A DNA stretch of 64,000 nt from Arcuatula senhousia (GCA_963971305.1 OZ020307.1:49845702-49909701); one strand, 5' to 3'. Numbered from the stretch's first letter, positions 24,401 to 40,500 are shown. Notes: generated by a model from the sequence alone, not told the origin. Made by a program: numbers and translations.

Positions 24401-27400
24401 AATATTGTGTGCATATACATGTAAATAAATATTTCGAATACTATTCAATAAATTTCATCAATAACCTAGTTGTAACAAAATCTAAAACGGTTGTACTAGA
24501 AAAAGTATACATGGGTGGTTATGCAAAAACTTTCCATATTTAAATGACCAAAAACAGAAGCATCATCAAAATGTGAAAGAAAGCATTAAATGCCAAAACT
24601 TAACTAGCGAGCAATCAGCAGAGTGTAGCTGTTTATTTCCCATGATATTCTTGCATGCTACCGTGCACAGACCTATATATAATTTTGACAACACTTAATA
24701 TCTAGAATGATATAATTGTTTTGCTTGCAAAAAAAAATAGAAGAGACTACAAATTGATGTCTCTTGGTTCTTCAATAAGGACAAATAAAAAATAGATTTC
24801 AAAATAAACTAAAACAAAATTAATTTATTGAAAGATTAATTGGTGTTATTAATTAAATCAAAGCTATGAAGGGACGTGTTCATCTATCAAATAAAAGAAC
24901 ATAAGAATAAATAAGTTGGTGTAAATGTGCAAAGATAACATAGAATACCAAGTGCAAGTATAGTGTTGTATATATATCTTATGTGCATGAAATTACCTTG
25001 AGCTTCTAGAACAATACTTGTTTCGTTTGTGTATACCACTCCTCCAAATGTGTTGTCTACTTTACAGACGTATATTTGACGTTCAGTGATATTGTGAATG
25101 GTGATATTTTGAGAAGAATTATACGGCACCAAACCACCATTGTCTTTATACCAGTGATAGTTCGGTGGAGGATTGCCATCACTGATACAAAATAGTTCAA
25201 CAGAGCTTTCATCTGACTGGCCTTCTGCCTCAACTATAGTTGGCTTGTGTGCTGGAACTATGGAATGAAATAGATTTCATTAAAGATACATGTACTTTGA
25301 ATAAAAATGGGAAAATCGCATTAAATGTATTCAAGGAATATTTGCATTCACTTTTATTTCACCGCTGTAAATAACAAGTTGTCATCACTTTTCTATTCGG
25401 TCATTTTTACCTTGCTGCACATAAAGTTCTTATTCAGAGATATATTTATATTTAACTTAACTCAAAACAATATAAAATTTGTCTAATTGAAGCAAAGCCC
25501 GGGGAATAAAATGCAACGTCATAATTTATCTATAACTTTTCCTGCTGCTTTTTATCTGAGGCACAAACCTGCAATATGTTGCAATGGAAAAAAAGATGTA
25601 TTTTAGTTTGTTTATGTTTTACCTTCAACCTCTGTATCCCAACTGCGATTATTTCAAACTGTACATGTATTGTTTATTTATAGTTTCTACAATTTGAGCA
25701 TCAAAGTGGAATATTTTTTTCAGAAATAAGATACTTTAAAAATCTAATCATTAGTACTTTACCTTATGCAATCACGATCAGGGCAAGCAAGACATTTACT
25801 TACACTTAACATCTATTGGATCCGTTTCAATGTACGTTTCTTGCTCAAAAATACGAGACTGTACTCCACACCGGAAAACAGCTCCATTGTCTTCATATGT
25901 TAACTCAGTTGAAAAAGTACTGTTGTGGATGTTTGAGCAGTTCTCTCTCATATTCTCTGTCCCATTGACTAAGGCTGTTATATTTAGGAAGCTTTCATCT
26001 TTTCTAACCTTTTGAACTAATAAAGGTTCAGGTGGACGCCCAACATTTCCAGTACATGAAATGGTTAATGAATCACCAGCTTGTAATATGTCCTCATCAT
26101 TCCCTGTGTTATTTTCAGCTCTTTGTGAAGTACTCAATGAAGACAATGTGGTGGAAGAGTCATTAAAAATATATGTCGTATTTAATACTTCTTCTGTTGG
26201 TTTCTTAGATGTCGTTTTTAATACTTCTTTTGTTGGTGTTGGATTTGGGGTTGTGATTTCATTTTCTTGTTGGTCTTCAGAATACATAATTTCGACAGGC
26301 TTTTCTGGTAATTCTAAAATACAAACCATACCGATAATTCAAAAGATTTTCTAAATGTTCTGCTTGTTATTGGGGATCTTGGGAAAAAATAATGACACCC
26401 AAAGCATTTCATTCAAACTGAATAAGATGGATGATCAAATGTATCAGTAGAGCAGAATGCACTGCATGTTTTGATAGTAAATTTCTTTAAATGTGAAGAT
26501 CAATCTTACAGACTACGTTAATAATGTCACCTATTTGTCTCAAATTTTAGTATTTGCATTAAAACGACTAATTCATTATTTCAGGTTTCCCCTTATCAAC
26601 AGTTTGAATGTTAAAAAAACCTTACTACGGGGATTATGAAAATTCTATTATGAATTATTCAAGTATAGTCATTAATTACGGTGCAGTTTAAAGAAGTATG
26701 GAGAATAATCGCAAAAATAGATACAGAATAAAGTTTGCAGTATGCTCTTGATTTCCTCATTGACAACATATTTGTCACCTTCGGAGGAGAGATTTTTCAA
26801 CAACAAATCGGCATTCCCATGGACACAAACTGTGCTCTTCTCCTCGCCGATTCGTTTTTATACTCTTACGAGACTGAATTTCTTCAGGGACTCGTAAAGA
26901 ACAAGAAGATGAAAGAGGAAAGGTCATTTAATCTTACATTCAGATATATTGTTGATGTCCTTTCTGTCAATAATACTTCATTTGGTAGATGGATTCCTTC
27001 AATATATCCTCCAGAATTGGAGATTAAAGAGACCACCGAATCAAATTGCTTCACGTCATTCTTGGATTTGCACCTCGAATTGGACCCAGGTGGTCATCTC
27101 AGTACAATAATTAACGATAAAAGAGACGATTTTAATTTCAAAATTATTAATTTTCCTAATCTGCAGATCAATATACCTACTTCCCCTGCATACGATGTTT
27201 ATATTTCACAACTTATTCGATATGCCAGAGCTTGCACACATTTCACAGTTTTTTTCATCAGACATCGATTTCTTCGTAACCGACTTTTGGAGCAGGGCTA
27301 TAAGAAAATACGTCTCATACGATCCCTAAAAAAATCTTTCCTCGTTATCAGCCACTAGTAGAAAAGTTCAAAATTGAGTTAAAAGATATGGTGGTTAATT

Positions 27401-30400
27401 GTTTTAATAAGTGTTTGACTAGTCTGCTGTACTGAGATGACCACCTCAATATCCCTATTGTGTCTCACAACTATGTTGTGTTCTATGGTCATTACCGGAT
27501 CCTAAGATCGCAATGGAATAGGGAGGTTTGGCGGCATAAAACCTGGTTTAACCCATCATTTTATTTGAAATGCCTGTACCAAGTCAGGACCATTGCGATC
27601 CACCAATTCTCCGGTGTGACCGATTCGTTTTTGTCATTTTCTCTGGACTGTGAGATTGATCATTCAAGTTCGGTAGTTTTGTTATTACCTTTATCCTAAT
27701 TTCAAATACGATAATCTTTCAGAAAATAAAGAATTTGTTATCACAAACATCAAATCAAAGTAAGAAGGAATAATAAGATACCAAGAGATATAAGAGATTA
27801 TGTTTTTTTGTGATAAATTTGAAGAGAGAATCATTTCTTTTTCCATAAAAAAGCAGGCGCTTCGAAATAAAATGTTTGAAAAGACTAATCTCAAAATGAA
27901 ATAAATTAATTAAAAGGGCTTTTAAATCCATCAACACCTAACCAAGCTTCCATAGTTTATTCATTTACTACTGATCAATGAGAGAGGATACTACTATATT
28001 TTCTGTTATTGTTCGCGTTGTATGTATTTGTATTTCCTAATGTGATGTATGCTGTGATCTCTAACTGGAACATGTTAGCATTAATAAACTACTTTTCATT
28101 ACACAAAAACTAAGTAGACTAAAATCAATATAAAAAGACCAACAACAATAGCTTACCCGTTGTTCTGATGGTTGTATAATCCGATGTGAGATATTTTTCT
28201 TCAATGTCCACGTACCACTTAATCCGACACCAGTATTTGCCCTCGTCAATACACTGCAGATCTGTAAATATCATCTTTGCCTGAGCCGTTGATCCTTTTA
28301 AGTCAGTCACACCTTCTAAAATAACTCTGCCTTTTAAATATTGTCCTTCGGCTGTAATATTTTTTTTCCAAGACCCCAAGATCATTACAAACTTTGCAAT
28401 TACATTGGAATCATTGAAATGCATAAAGACTACTTCAGCCAAAGTATTTGGCTTAACAAAGGAACACACAAGCTCACTACTATTTGATCCTAAAGGTGCA
28501 GATATGTTTTCACTTATCCTTATATCTGAAGTTTTTCCTATTTCTGAAAAAGATTGAAACTATTAATTAAAACAAAATACAAATAAAACAAACATGTTTC
28601 AAATTTAGAATACGGATTACAAAAAAAAACTTATATATTTATACTATCGTTACGAAGTTTTGGTGTATATTGTTAATTTTGTAGATTTTGTTAAAAAGTG
28701 TTCGTTTCCAGAAAATGTACATATTTTATGCTTGTAGAAATCTGTATGTACGTGTATATATAAACGAAAGTCCAAACTCATTAACTGTAGAAATAAGAAT
28801 TCTTGAATATAAACTGATAAACTGTTTAGTCCATCAGCCAACATTAATAAATTGAATATGGGGTTGAAAACATCAATTATTGTTTTATAAATCTATAGTA
28901 TGCATATGGATTATTTACTAAGAAAAAAAATTTGCAGGCGCGTAGCTGCCGTTAGGCAAAAAAGCTTTTGCCTGCACTTAATTTTGCCAATTTTTTTTTT
29001 TTTTAAAGTTCCTCACACATTATGCTGTTGATCGTAAATGTATTGATATTAAAATCTGTTTATCTGGTAGTGTTTAAAGTAGAATGCATCATGATCAGTA
29101 TATTGTCAAATTGCGGATCTCCGATGTTGTTCAGGCTTTTGTACTGTTTACAAGTGATCATCCCGGCAATCTTTGAAAAAATGAAAAAGTTTGATTTCTA
29201 CTATAAGCCAATTGATCAGAGGGCTAGTGTTACACGTGACTCGGAAGCAGCATCAACAAGTTCATCGTCTCCTTCATGTAGTTCTAAAGTCGATCCTCCG
29301 TATTCGGATATAGGCAAATTGTCAGATGCCGAACTGTCATTGCATCAGACCAAAGTTGATCTTCTGAAGATGGATTGGGAGCCCAACCAATACACTAACT
29401 TCTCTTTTCCTAATGTGAGCTTTTAGTAACATGCACAATACTAACTAGCACCATTTGTAAAGGCACGTCGAGTTGGGCGATACACCTGAATATGCCATTA
29501 CATTGTATGTCTGCACAAAAATGAAATGTTAAATAAAAAATAGTTTGAAACTCTCTGAAGCCCCATTTCAATTTGTTAACTTATAATATGCTTTTATCGT
29601 AAATTAAATTGAGATTTAGGCATAATATATTTATATACATACGTCCGTACGTCTTTAGAATTTTTATGGTCGAACATGTAGTTTTATTCTTTTCTGTCCG
29701 TCCGTCCGTATGACACATTAAGATCTTGGTATTACATAACATTATCTTATATAATAGGGTTATGATATTTTCACCAGTACAGTGTGTGTTGGATAGCATT
29801 TTAAAACCCACCGGCATGAATCCGTCGGTGTGTGTAACAATTTTGTGGACGCAACTCCTGAAATCGCTGTGAAAATGGTCAGGTTATAAATGATTTCTTG
29901 TTGATAAGACAATTTTACGGCAGATATGATCCTTCATTTATCTATTCTTGTACAAAATTGGATACGAGCAACAGCGACTGACAATAAATATCCATGATCA
30001 TTTGGCAAAATAAATTAAATGATGGTGAACAAAACGTTTTTCTTCATGTCTCTACTCTACATCTGTGGCGAGATATATTGTATTTTGTCGTGTCCGTCTG
30101 TCTGTCTATCGTCACAAAGTTTGTTAGTGCCAATACTCCGAAACCACTGAACGGATTGGAATTCGGTGAAATTTATACACTTCCCGACAACTCTTTTACC
30201 TAGATGTTTTTATAAAACTGATATTTTGCATCTGCCAAAAATATTTAACCTTCATTATGATTGCAAATTTAATGTCAAAAGTTTTATATAGTTGCACCCA
30301 AAAGAGTGGCAAGATGAACCTCTAAAACGCTATTTCCGCGGAGCTTCAGGGGGGCTTCGCCCCCCAGGGCCCCCCAGGGCCCCCCACCAGGGCTCTGCCC

Positions 30401-31553
30401 TGGACCTGCTGGGGGCCTTGTGCGGCCCCCAGACCCCTCGCCGTAAGTTTGCCTACACTTCCCTGTTGTCCCAGCTACGCCCCTGATTTTGCATTGATGT
30501 TCATGTGCGGATTATAATGGCTTCACCGATATGATTTCATATTTAAAATTATTAAATGTGAAGGGCAGTTTTTCTATTTTTAGAATCAATATTTTTATGA
30601 TTTTAAGTCATTTCAATTGATTTTTTTTAAGAACCGACATGATAGAAGTTATAATACAGAAAATTAGAATCTTTTTATTATTGAAAACAAAGTTATAACC
30701 AATAAATCACGTTTTCTTGTTTTCGGCCTGTTAGATTTTACTTTAGATCAAGTGCGTTTGACTTTTTTATTTAAACTAATATAAATTACATTTCGTCATG
30801 TCAATCTTATAGTGATGTATGTCAATGTTTTTAAATTGTTGGTAAATTGGGTTTAAAGTTGGTAGTCAAAAATCTTTTGTAAATTGTCTCAGAAATAAGA
30901 AGTTTTGAATTTATTGAATGTATAGTTCTTAAACTTGTTGAAAACAACAATTTGTTTTTAACAGACAACCAAAATTACATAGAATTAGACCCCCCTTTTA
31001 TGGAGATAGAACATTGTTAAAAAACAAAGTGGATTTTTTCAAAATCTTGTTAATATTGTCAATGGAGATAGACCATAAATATATAATATCTTTAATATTC
31101 GTATTATGACACACCAAAATGTGCTGAAAATCACTGAAAATATAATGATTTTAAAAGATAGAAACAAATAAGCCTAGAATTTCAAAGATATCTGGCAAAA
31201 AACTTTGAAAGACCAAATAATAAGTCAAAAATTTGGATATACATCAGTCTAATATTGAAACTTTCTTAAACTTTCGGTTTTGGGCTATAAATAAACCCAT
31301 TAATGCTAATCCAATGGAACATATGGAGATAGAACAGTCTAGTTCTGAAGAAAACTGTCAAAACTTAAAATATATCAATTTTTATCACTGGTATATCTGT
31401 ATGAGGGTACAAGGAAGTAAAAAAAAATTATCTCAATTTTTTTTAAAAACTGGAGATATAACACTATAAGATTGACATGACGATTTACATTACTTTTTAT
31501 ACCCCGCCACACGAAGTGGCAGGGTATTATGTTATACCCTCAGTTTTTTTCGG

Positions 31554-31584
<31 letters not shown>

Positions 31585-34500
31585 CTGTCCGTCTGTCTGT
31601 CCGTCCCCCGAAGGTTTCCGACCAATAACTTGAAAACGCGTCAAAGGATTTGAATGATATTTTGCACAGCTGTTTAGTACAATAAAATACAGGTCAAGTT
31701 CGATTTCCAGCATGATCCAAAAAATAGTTTTCGAGATAGGCCACTTTGAAAAATCAAATTTCATGAAATTTTGAGTTTCCAACCAATAACTTGAAAACTC
31801 GTCAAAGGATTTGAATGATATTTTGCACAGCTGTTATGTACAATAAAATACAGGTCAAGTTCGATTTTTACCATGATCCAAAAAATAGTTTTCGAGATAG
31901 GCCACTTTGAAAAATCAAATTTCATGAAATTTTTAGTTTCCGACCAATGACTTGAAAATGCGTCATGGGATTCAAATGATATTTTGTACACCTGTTAAGT
32001 ACAATAAAATACAGGTCAAGTTCAATTTCCAGCATGATCCGAAAAATAGTTTTCGAGATAGGCCACTTTGAAATCAAATTTTATGAACATTTGATGTTAT
32101 ATCGTGGCGGGGTATCATTTAATGTCCCATTACATGCCCTATTTTTACTTATAAGATTACTTAATTTATCTTTTATTTTGGTCGACAAATTATATCGAGC
32201 TGTCGCCTTGAAACAAAGTACCCGTGTCGTTTTGTATTTTTTTTCTTCTCAATGCTATTGTTATTAAATAAAAGTATGGATTTGGGGGGTAGGGGGTAGT
32301 GTTTTCTAAAATAATATTCTGAATCTGAATTTTGATTTTTTTTTAAATTGGTACCAGTGGTTAAAAATATTCTAAAGAAGGATTTCTGCCATGTAAAATA
32401 ATGTAAATAATGAAAACAAAAATTTGTCTCGACGCCTGAATTCATTTGTCTGATCGGAACAAAAACAAACCCAGTCCCCATCTTTTTTAGTGTAATGGTC
32501 GGTCCCATAAAATTAGAGTACTTGAAGACAAGAAGTTTTCATTGATGATGCAATTTTAAAATATATGTACTGCATTTGATTTTAAGATTTAACAACAATG
32601 CCATATATGAACTTTCTCCAAAGACTCCGACTCATGGCCTGTCACACTATAACGTTTTAGCCAACGTGTGCCGAATGTTCAAATAATGTTCTAAAACGTT
32701 GGAACACGTTGGCAGTCGCTGTAAAAAAAGTTTCAAATAATATCTCGGTGAACGACCACAAAGCGTCAGACTAACTACCTGCAACGCACGACAAACTTAT
32801 TCAAAACTTATCTATAGCGTTTGTCCGGCGTACTTGACGTTTTCCTAGCGCATGTGTGACGACTGCAGAACGCATTCATTGCGTTAGTCTAACTTATATT
32901 TTTTTCTCTCGGTGGGAAGACCTAGGATTTCTGTTCTTTTTTTTTAGTATTATTTCACAATAGCCCAAATAGATTTATTATCTGGCTTAAATGTATTGCT
33001 GGATTAATTAATAATTATAGATACATCATGTATATTTAGTTTCGTTATTAAAATATTGGTTTTCAGCGTTCTGTAAATATGAATGTATAATTATTCTAAA
33101 GCCGTTTTTTAACCAATAGTGATGTTTTTTGCACTCAGTCTAAAAAAATAAAATATAGTGTAGATTGACTTTCCCCCTTGTAATTCAATCTAACTTATAA
33201 AATACAGGGGTTTTTACGCTACTCGTTCGTTACAATGACGCTCTGTGTGCTCTGTACACGTTTTAAACACGTTGAATAGGTTTCTTGGTCGTTAGACTGA
33301 CGCTAGACGTGCGCTGGATTATCGCTAGACACGTTTGTTTCCATTTGACTTAGCGTCCGTCTAACGCATTTCAACGTGCGCACAACGACCACATAGCGTT
33401 CATCAGCGTGTGTATAACGTCTTTCTAACTTATGCCTAGCGTTCGAATAATTTATTTCTTACACGTTGGCGAACGTCGGAAATTCTAAGCATGTTGAAAA
33501 ATTTGCGAGGCACTCGACGTTCACCAACGCACGCTGACGTTCGCTAACGTGTTTGTAGCGTGTTCATAACGTATACAAAACTTACGCAACGCACACCAGC
33601 GAGTTGAAAATATATTCTAAATCGTCGGCACACGTTGGCTAAAACGTTATAGTGTGACAGGGCATGATGGACAGACAAACGAGTGTGATTTTTTTTCTGA
33701 TGAATTCTGGTGTTTAAAATCAAAAGTATGTAACAAAGTTTCAGGCAACAGCTGTATTTAGATAAATAGAAATAAGCACTGAAGCCTTTTCTACAATGAA
33801 GGGCGCGTGGATCTACATCTTAACCTTTAAGTGTCTGTTCCCAAAGAAAGTTTTGTAACCGTTGACTCGGTAACTGTTTCCTCGAACTATGTCAAAATTT
33901 GTTTTTTTGTCTATAAAGTATTCTGTAAACAGGATGTAGATGAGTAATTCCTTTACTCTATTTAGAAATATGGGGTTAAGTAACATAAAAATTGTGACGG
34001 AATACTTTACAACCTTGCAAGGCGACGCTCGATTCAAGGAGACGAACAAAGCAAAAGTGATCCTATGTATGTCGCAACTGCCTTTGTTATTGGATACACA
34101 CATAGAATAGTTCGATATAAGCATTTTAGGTCTACAGAAATCTATATCATTAGTGTATGTACCATTATTTTTTTTATCTTATTTCACGAAAAATGGGTAA
34201 CACTGAAATCTGTAAAATTAAACTGAAGATCAGGACAAGTAGATTTCTTTAATTTTTTATTTATTTTGAATGAAGTATCAGACTGAACATTTTGTACGCG
34301 TGGAGAACTAATGTTTCCTTTTATTCGTCGGTTAGCACAATCTCTTACTTCAATGGTCTGTTAATTTCAACTTCGTTTTGTTACCTTTGCCAAAATGATT
34401 GCTAAAAAAGCAGGCTTAGATATACCACATTTTAGTGAATTATCAGAAAATCTAATAATTAAAATGAAAAATAAACTTAAAAACTCAATGGAATATTATT

Positions 34501-37500
34501 ATGCTAATATATTTGAGAAGAAGATAGGAAATATTGATAACAATAGTAAACTGTTATATATAAATCATTGAATCCATCTTTAGATTGTAAATTTTATCTG
34601 AAATCAAAATTCTTTGAATATCGAAAACTTATACAAAATTTAGAATAAGTAATCACTATCTTTTAATTGAAAAAGGCAGATATTTGAAAATACCAAGAGA
34701 AAACCGGGTATGTCAATTATGTAATGTAGTTGAAGATGAAAAACACTTCTTACTAGAATGCAATAGAAACCATGAAGCAAGAAAAAACATATATTGAAAA
34801 GGCAAAAACAGAAATTTTTTTTTTAAACTTTGAAACATGAAATGAAAGTTGTGAAATAAGATACATTTTGTCTCCATCAACCTTCCAGCAAGTAGAAAAA
34901 CCTGGTGCCTTTTTAAAACAGTCGTTAGCACTGAGGACAGGGGACCTTTAAACTTAAAATTATGTTCATTAATATTGTTTCATATGTTAAATGTGTATAT
35001 ACTTGCTGTATAGAAATTTTATTTTTTTACTTGTGTTTGTCACAAATCCAGAGATTTATATGGCAACTAGTCGAAGCAGCCACGCTGCATATCCCCACGC
35101 TACTCTTGTGTTGGATAGTATAAGGGCAAATAATTGAAAGAAATAAACTATGAATATAATGAGCGTTACTAGTACTATCAAATGCATATGTATCAATATG
35201 AGACTTTTCCCTGGTAGTGGGAGTGATAGTAATGTAAAGAATTGTGCATGACGAAGGAATGTGCCCTAAGCCTACCTATGCAGCCCAGCTTCTAGGGACC
35301 ATATTAAAATTACGAAACCTTCGACATAATCTACATCCATAGTGCAACTACTGAGCCAAGTTTTAGTTTGGTATTCCAAATAACCTGGGAGGAGTTGCGT
35401 GACGAAGGAATGTGCCCTTAGGCTACCTATGCAGCCCAGCCCCTAGGGGCCATATCGAAATTCCAAAACCTTTGGCAGAATCTACATCCATAGTGCAACT
35501 ACTGAGCCAAGTTTCAATTCGGTATTCCAAATATAACTTGGGAGGAGTTGCGCGACGAAGGATTTATCTGCCCTTAGGCTACCTATACAGCCCAGCCCAT
35601 ATGGGCCATATCGAAATACCGAAACCTTCGGCAGAATCTACATCCATAGTGCAACTACTGAGCCAAGTTTCAGTTCGGTATTCCCAATAACTTGGGAGGA
35701 GTTGCGTGACGAAGGAATAATGTACCCTTAGGCTACCTATGCAGCCCAGCCCCTAGGGGCCATATCAAAATTCCGAAACCTTCAGTAGAATCTATATCCA
35801 TAGTGCAACTACTGAGCCAAGTTTCAGTTCCATATTCCAAATAACCTGGGAGGAGTTGCGTGACGAAGGTATAATGAACCCTTAGGTTACCTATGCAGCC
35901 CAGCCCCTAGGAGCCATATCAAAATTTCGAAACCTTCGGCAAAATCTACATCTATAGTGCAACTACTGAGCCAAGTTTCAGTTCCGTATTCCAAATTACC
36001 TGGGAGAAGTTGCGTTACGAAGGAAAAATATGCCCTTAGGCTACCTATGCAGCCCAGCCCCTATGGGCCATATCAAAATTCCGAAACCTTCAGCAGAATC
36101 TACATCCATAGTGCAACTACTGAGCCAAGTTTCAGTTTCATATTCCGAATAACCTGAGAGGAGTTATGTGACGAAATAAAAATGTGCCTTTATGCTACCT
36201 ATGCAGCCCAGTCCCTATGGGCCATATCAAAATTCCGAAACTTCGGCACAGTCCCCACCCACAATGCAATCAATGACCCAAGTTTCCTTTTTATACTCCC
36301 AGTGGTTACAGAGATTATCCTGACATTAACGCCATACGTACAGACGTACGTACGTACGTACATCGAACAGCAAAACATTATCCCCGCGCTTTCGCTAGCG
36401 CGGGGATAATAAAAGTTGATTGATTGTTAACTTCGAAAATTGACCACTCTACGACATTACTCAGCAGCATAAAAAGTTCAAAACAAGAAAGCCTTTTTTC
36501 AAAATATTTCACAAGAAAATTAGTTACGATTGAAATGAGAGTTTACTTTTCTGTTATTTAAGAAATATGCATGTTTCCCCTTCTTGATCACCTGATTTCA
36601 ATTGTTACTAGTTGCGTTTGCGTTGTTGATTGCTATTGCGTTGTTTTTGTGTGTTTGTACACTGCCTGTTTCTACGTGTTTATTGATTTTGTCTTAGGAT
36701 TAGGTCTTTGCTCCACGGTTGCTGTCTTCACTCAAGAAATTTTACGGTAGGCCCCGTGCACTCGTAAGCAATTATGGGATTTCTATCACTCGGATGATTG
36801 CAGGCGTTGGTTTGTCGTAGAAATTTGTTTTGTCTTCCTTTACCGGACTCGACAAACTGAATTGGAAATTAGCAACACGACGGGTGTGTTATACAGGCAG
36901 GAAGCGCTTACTCTTCAGGAGCACCCGAGTTCACTATTGATACGACTTGGGTTCACGTTGTTGATTTTCGTTTGGTTGATTTTGGGTTGTGTGTTTCTTT
37001 TTGCTGTTCTCGTTCGTGTTTACCGGTTTCGTCGTTGCCCTTTAAGACTTTTGACACTCGAATGCCCCATTGGTGTCTTTTTGCTTCTTTGTCTCTGCCC
37101 TTTCGTACTATTGACATTCGGATGCCCCATTGGTACATCTTTTCTTCGTTTGTTCTTAAAAGTTAGGGCTAAATATAGTTTTATGGTTTTCTTTAATAAG
37201 AAAAAAGTTATTTGTTGTCAGGTACTGAAAGAATGTTAAAAAAAACATGGCATGTTTGGAAAAAATGTAAAAGGACAACTATACACATGACCTGTATTAT
37301 TATAGGTTTTGCTCATCAAAACTATGCAATGAAAATAATGGTAATGTATTGCTTAGAATTTCGTTAAAATGTTATTTTTTAGAAGACGTTTAGGAAACAA
37401 TATTGCCAACAATGAATAAACTAAATATGAATTTTTACAGTATTTACAAATATACTAGTAGTAAATTCAAAAGGCAAAACGATCACGACAATACGTCAAA

Positions 37501-40500
37501 TTAATTGAAAAAAGTTCCATATAGAAATTTGATTGGCCGGCTGTTTTCCTCGATTACAGTTTTATTGTATCCCTTTTGTAAACAAGTACAACAATTGATT
37601 AAACATGCAGCGCCATCGGCATCATTGTACATGTTGTATAGTGCATTGCAAAATGACCCAAAATGCACATTTACATGTAATTATGGCAAAAAGACTTAAG
37701 TCCTTATTTGTTCTGATATTAAAGTTACAGAAAGGTCAATCTAAAATTTTTAAAATATAATTTGATCATTTGCATTTAAACATGGCAAAATATAGAGTTC
37801 ATGTGACTGGGACCACATTCATAAATACCGAAAACTTTCAACTGGAACCACTGAAATATTTTAATGGTCTTGTTTTATTTCCTTTGTTATGTTGTAAGTT
37901 GATTCTTTTTACAAAATATTCCACCTAGCTCTCTTAAATTTTAAATAAATCAAAAAAGAAAGTGAAAAAACTCGTTTTTAATCATTCCATGTATAATCTC
38001 CCTTAAAGACTTCTTTAAGTAAAACATTTAGCTATTTCTTGTCTGTCGTTGGTTGTCTAGACAACATTAAACATGTTTAAAGTGTCCTTTGTAATGATAT
38101 TGCAGTAGACCAAGTATAAAAGAATATTTTGTAAGGGTTGAATTTTTTTACGGTTAAGGGTACCCCTAAAGGGCCCTCTGTTATACCAGTTTCCGCATCT
38201 TTTTGCAAAGTACAACAAGTTGCAAAATAAAGTTCAAAGATTTGTCTTTTGATTTCTGCAATAAAAATCGGTCTACAGGGGTATCCGCTCAAATCATTTT
38301 TTTTTCCGGACTTGGCTGATGGACTAGTTGTAATGAAAGTCCTGGATACATGAACGTTCACATATTTTATGATTTTAATAAGTCTAGCAAACATATAAAA
38401 AACACAAGAAACATATTTACAAAAACATGACCGCTCACGGAGCGAAGTAAACTCGGAACCTACATCATTGGCGTCTGATCACCATCTCTTACATTCCAAA
38501 AACTGATTTTTAAAAGCTGACTTAAAACTTAAAGTTTGCACATTTTACTAAAACGCCTTAGCGACGGATTAACCAATTAAAAGATCAAAAGAGATGAAAA
38601 GACGGATTAAAAATCGATATGAGTTACTTCGTTTTGACAGATTTGTCTTATTGAATCTTGTCGTTCTTGTATAATCTTAATATTATAAAATACAGGAAAA
38701 ATGTGTGAAAACTGCTGCAAATTAATTAAGTAAAAATATATATGAAACTTATTGGTTGATGATGAAAATAAAGTAAAATCGTGTCAAAATATTAAATAAA
38801 AGTTCTATATGAAAAATGAAATATGTTGATACTAAACATGACAATACATGAAAAGTCGCAAAAATAAAAATTTAATATTTCTTGCAAATTTACATTACGA
38901 CAATCGATATTTCAAGGAAAAGTTTAGTCAATACTGTTGACACAATAATTCTTAAATGTGTATTTTAACATAGTGCTGTATAGCCAATAATATAATTTTA
39001 CCTGTATGTTGCATTGCAATATCGAAATCCCCGTTTCTGCTGTAACGGGTACAGCAGTAACGGACACTTGATTCAAGCTAGCGAACAATTGTTGCAGACA
39101 ACCAGCAAGCAAACACTTACCAGATAAATCTTAAAACTGAAAACTTTCAAAATAAAAATTAGATTCTTTTAATGAACAAGAGGCTCCCAGGGGCCTGAAT
39201 CGCTCACCTGGTCTTGATATCAACCCTATGAAGAATTTTGTATAGCTAAAAGAGCTGAATGTTTAAGCAAGGAAACAGCTTTTTTTCTATCTGCAATAGT
39301 TTTCATTCTAAATAAGCAAAAAACACTATTATTCATCTTTTAAGGGGCTGTAACCTCTATAAGGGGTCATTTGACAACTTCAACCCAAATGAGACTTTTG
39401 TAGAGCTAAATGAACTGAACATTTAAGCAAGCAACAGCTTTTCTCTATCTGCTATAGTTTTCATTCTATAGGCCAAAAACATAAAAAAAAACTATTTTTC
39501 ACCTTAAAGGGACTGTAACCCCTATAAGGGATCATCTGACAACTTCAACCCTATGAAATCTTTTCTAGAACTAAATGAGCTTAACATTTGAGCAAGTAAC
39601 AGGTTTTCTCTATCTGCAATAATTTTCATTTTATGGCCAAAAACACTATTTTTTGCCTTTAAGGGGATGTAACCCTCAAAGGGGTCATCTGACAACTTCG
39701 ACCCTATGGAAACTTTGGTAGAGCTTCATGAGCTGAACATTTAAGCAAGCCACAGCTTTTCTCTATCTGCAATACTTTTCATTCTATTGGCCAAAACACT
39801 ATTTTTTACCTTAAAGGGGCTGTAACCCATTTAAGGGGTCATCCGACAACTTCGACCCAATGAAGACTATTGTAGAGCTTAATGAGCTGAACATTTAAGC
39901 AAGCAACAGCTTTTCTTTACCTGCATTAGTTCTCCTTCTATTGGCCAAAAACACTATTTTTCGCCTTTAAGGGGCTGTAACCACTATAAGGTGTCATCTG
40001 ACAACTTCGACCCTCTGGAGACTTTTGTAGAGCTAAATGAGCTGTACATTTAAGCAAGAGACAGCTTTTCTCTATCTGCAATAGTTTTCATTATATAGGC
40101 CAAAAACTTGAAAAAAACGTTATTTTTTTCTTTAAAAGGGCATTAACTCCTAACAAAGGTCATCTGACAACTTCGACCCAATGAAGACTTTTGTAGAGCA
40201 TTTGATTCTGAAGAGCCGAAGATCCTTCAGATTTTTTTCTATCTGTTATGGTTGCTGAGTTATAAGCCATTTTAAGTGATTTTACCCTATGTTCTAATTT
40301 TAGTAACAGCGGCCATGTTTTTTATAGAATCATTTTTAAATGAGGATCGTTTGTTGCCAACATGTCATATATCATTCATGCAAAGTTTCAGTTATATTGG
40401 TCCAGTGGTTTCAGAGAAGAAGATTTTTGAAATTGTTAACGGACGACGAACGACGACGGACGCATAGTGATTGCATAAGCTCACATGGCCTTTGGCCAGG

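Noticed and set aside
35220..36410. Regular repeats resembling a CRISPR array
   Set aside because: Modules of about 155 bp without unique spacers, in a eukaryotic setting and with no cas genes.
38077..38394. 105-codon open frame on the minus strand
   Set aside because: No recognisable motif; probably a chance frame inside an intron.
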